A DNA stretch of 5,862 bases from JAJPGZ01 sp041167105. GTDB taxonomy: Bacteria > Verrucomicrobiota > Verrucomicrobiia > Chthoniobacterales > UBA10450. Location: positions 1 through 5,862 of the forward strand of contig JBEEGX010000154.1 of the NCBI GenBank assembly GCA_041167105.1, in the 5' to 3' direction. Positions 4,987-5,862 of the stretch are shown here, piece by piece. A model generated the notes under the pieces. That model did not search any database. It was given only the letters and a program-made list of their open reading frames with translations, and was not told the origin of the DNA. Each line of letters starts with the position of its first letter. The stretch's first letter is position 1. The position numbers and the translations under genes were made by a program.

Positions 4987-5349
4987 ATGCAGTTCGCTAG
5001 ACACGTGCGTGGAGTTCTCCTTTGGTCTTTGGTAGCTGCGGTCTGCGCGTCGACGCTTCTTCCAGTTCTCCTTCTGGTACTGACAGGTGCTTACGTCAGT
5101 CGGACGCCGGACACCGAAACTGCTGCGCAGTTGCTCGTGAGCGCAGTCAACGTCCCGATTGCCGTGATTCTTGCGCCGTCACACGTTATTGCTCTCATCC
5201 TCTACCGTTTCCTGCCACACGGCCCGCTGACTGCGGAGATTGGAACATCCTTATTGAGCTGCTTAGTTTGGGGTGCTTTCACGCACTTCGTGATCAACGT
5301 TTACCGCCGTCGAAAGGCCATCGGTAATGCTGCAAAGGCGAAGACCTAA
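4987..5349 (+). CDS. Cassette-encoded small membrane protein, three predicted helices, unknown function
   Basis: From ATG 4987 the product is 120 residues. The frame is open further upstream to an ATG at 4933, but that start lies outside the cassette across the crossover site, so the cassette ATG is preferred. There are three hydrophobic segments: about 10-36, 51-73 and 84-105. Segments 1 and 2 are joined by a short polar stretch (SRTPDTETAAQ, 38-48). The C-terminal tail is basic (RRRK 107-110, then KAKT), which would place it in the cytoplasm and the N-terminus outside. The TAA stop (5347-5349) lies inside the attC R'' box. Codon choice looks less GC-biased than in the upstream genes (many CTT, GTT, TTC/TTT), in keeping with separate origin. 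The product resembles no family I can name; with no Shine-Dalgarno sequence it may depend on read-through transcription from upstream. Confidence 0.72.
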   Translation: MQFARHVRGVLLWSLVAAVCASTLLPVLLLVLTGAYVSRTPDTETAAQLLVSAVNVPIAVILAPSHVIALILYRFLPHGPLTAEIGTSLLSCLVWGAFTHFVINVYRRRKAIGNAAKAKT

Positions 5350-5471
5350 CCAATCGCTCCAGCCAACCGCTCCACCCGGTTTCATGTTTATGTCGATCTT
5401 AGTTAGTTTCATTTCAGCCGCAGCCAAGCGCCGCTGCCGGAGCTGTGGCTGAGCTTTGTCTCGTTAGGTCT
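5342..5471 (+). other. attC recombination site (integron 59-base-element type)
   Basis: AGACCTAAC (5342-5350, R'' core ACCTAAC at 5344-5350) and GTTAGGTCT (5463-5471, R' core GTTAGGT at 5463-5469) are exact 9-bp reverse complements. Inside them GCTC (5356-5359) pairs with GAGC (5451-5454), and AGCCA (5361-5365) pairs with TGGCT (5446-5450). C5360 is left unpaired, as expected for the extrahelical base of an attC L box. The stem continues with GCTCC (5369-5373) opposite GGAGC (5439-5443). Unpaired spacers CAATC (5351-5355) and TTTGTCTC (5455-5462) separate the R and L boxes. Core to core the site is 126 bp, within the 57-141 bp known for attC. The central loop holds repeat copy 10 and a small GCAGC/GCTGC hairpin (5420-5437). 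By family knowledge the folded bottom strand is the substrate, cut between G and TT at 5463. Confidence 0.85.
5391..5400 (+). repeat. Dispersed 10-bp repeat, copy 10, inside the attC loop
   Basis: Exact copy followed by AGTTAG, in the variable central part of the attC site, where extra sequence is tolerated. It shows that the repeat family is not confined to host gene ends. Confidence 0.75.
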
Positions 5472-5862
5472 ATGCGCGCGTTGATTCTTTTTGCACTACT
5501 CCTTAGCGCCTGCGACACGCTCAACATTCAGCAATATCGCATCACTGGTGATGCACGTCGTGATGCCGCGAAGGTGAAACATGTGCTGGGCACCGTTGCG
5601 AGTCAGATTGGTCTCGCCGATCGCACGTCGAGCTCGCGCGCTCCACACACGGTCGTATTTTACACGCAGCCGGAGGTCAGGCATTTTGCCATCGAGCTTG
5701 GCGCACGAGAGGCAGGTGGCGACATCCTCGTTGATCTCTCTGCAGGTTTCGGCCCGACACCACCCGATTACGTCAGAGCCGAGCAGCTTCTGGCTGCTGG
5801 CCTAGCTCAAGAGTTCGGTGCGCGAGCCATACGCGTCGAACACCCGGACAGTATCCACACTA
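5464..5862 (+). mobile_element. Second integron gene cassette, incomplete at the right edge
   Basis: It begins at the crossover point of the attC core (after G5463) and contains the start of one gene 8 bases later. Its attC is expected beyond the window. The start context TAGGTCT-ATG is nearly identical to that of the first cassette. Confidence 0.65.
5472..5862 (+). CDS. Cassette-encoded lipoprotein, 3' end missing, unknown function
   Basis: From ATG 5472 the frame stays open for 130 codons to the window edge, so the gene is partial. Residues 1-14 are a compact lipoprotein signal: MRALILFALLLSAC, with lipobox LSAC and Cys14 as the lipidated residue, followed by Asp15. The mature part starts DTLNIQQYRITGDARRDAAK. 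It has an amphipathic helix-like region (about 27-50), a beta-like stretch HTVVFYTQ, a Gly-rich segment with GGDILVDLSAGFGP, and a helical AEQLLAAGLAQEF region. I recognise no family. The start lies 9 bases from the G of the GTTAGGT core, as cassette genes often do. Codon use (CTT, CTA, GGT, GTT) resembles the first cassette more than the upstream genes. A short outer- or inner-membrane-anchored protein is the supported reading. Confidence 0.7.
   Translation, partial: MRALILFALLLSACDTLNIQQYRITGDARRDAAKVKHVLGTVASQIGLADRTSSSRAPHTVVFYTQPEVRHFAIELGAREAGGDILVDLSAGFGPTPPDYVRAEQLLAAGLAQEFGARAIRVEHPDSIHT

Larger units (their letters stand above)
4978..5463 (+). mobile_element. Integron gene cassette, 486 bp, complete
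   Basis: The segment runs between the G/TT crossover points of two GTTAGGT cores. It holds one gene in the usual cassette layout. The start codon is 9 bases after the left crossover, with almost no leader. The stop codon lies inside the R'' box of the attC site, and the attC site fills the rest. Mobility by an integron integrase acting on attC is established for this kind of element. Here the element type is inferred from structure, and no integrase gene is in the window. Confidence 0.78.

Noticed and set aside
1..5862. CRISPR array, tRNA or rRNA genes, insertion sequence or transposase
   Set aside because: No regularly spaced repeat-spacer units, no cloverleaf or rRNA-like sequence, and no transposase motifs were found; the 10-bp repeat is irregularly spaced.

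Overview
The window is bacterial chromosomal DNA of fairly high GC, densely coded on both strands. A stand-alone SWIB/MDM2-domain protein, a secreted thioredoxin-fold protein with a WCGYC site, a proline-rich small lipoprotein, and cytosolic REC-PAS-kinase-REC and REC-PP2C proteins together suggest the Verrucomicrobiota/PVC group. That assignment is inferred from gene style, not from a marker gene. No clear Shine-Dalgarno sequence precedes most starts.

Layout. Positions 1-57 (-) hold the possible beginning of a gene that leaves the window. 144-539 (-) encodes a proline/threonine-rich lipoprotein. After a divergent 136-bp gap comes a + strand run: 676-1848 (response regulator with SpoIIE/PP2C phosphatase output), 1907-2188 (SWIB-domain protein) and 2297-2749 (exported thioredoxin-like protein). 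The convergent gene at 2772-4664 (-) is a 630-residue hybrid histidine kinase with receiver domains at both ends. About 320 bp without a convincing gene follow (4665-4986). From 4977 to the right edge the sequence changes character and reads as integron gene cassettes. One complete 486-bp cassette (4978-5463) carries a three-helix membrane protein and ends in a 126-130-bp attC site. A second, incomplete cassette carries a lipoprotein that runs off the window. No integron integrase gene is present here.

A 10-bp word, TGTCGATCTT (reverse complement AAGATCGACA), occurs ten times exactly. About 0.01 copies would be expected by chance on two strands under equal base frequencies. Seven copies lie outside genes or at gene ends, three lie inside genes, and one sits inside the attC site. 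Three genes (lipoprotein, SWIB, kinase) end with the stop codon built into the word as TAAGATCGACA. I cannot name this repeat family.

How it fits together: the REC-PP2C protein and the hybrid kinase are the signalling core and could belong to one phosphorelay or partner-switching pathway. No Hpt, anti-sigma or anti-anti-sigma gene is visible to prove it. The cassette region is the accessory part. Its cargo is one small membrane protein and one lipoprotein of unknown function, both predicted to act at the cell envelope.
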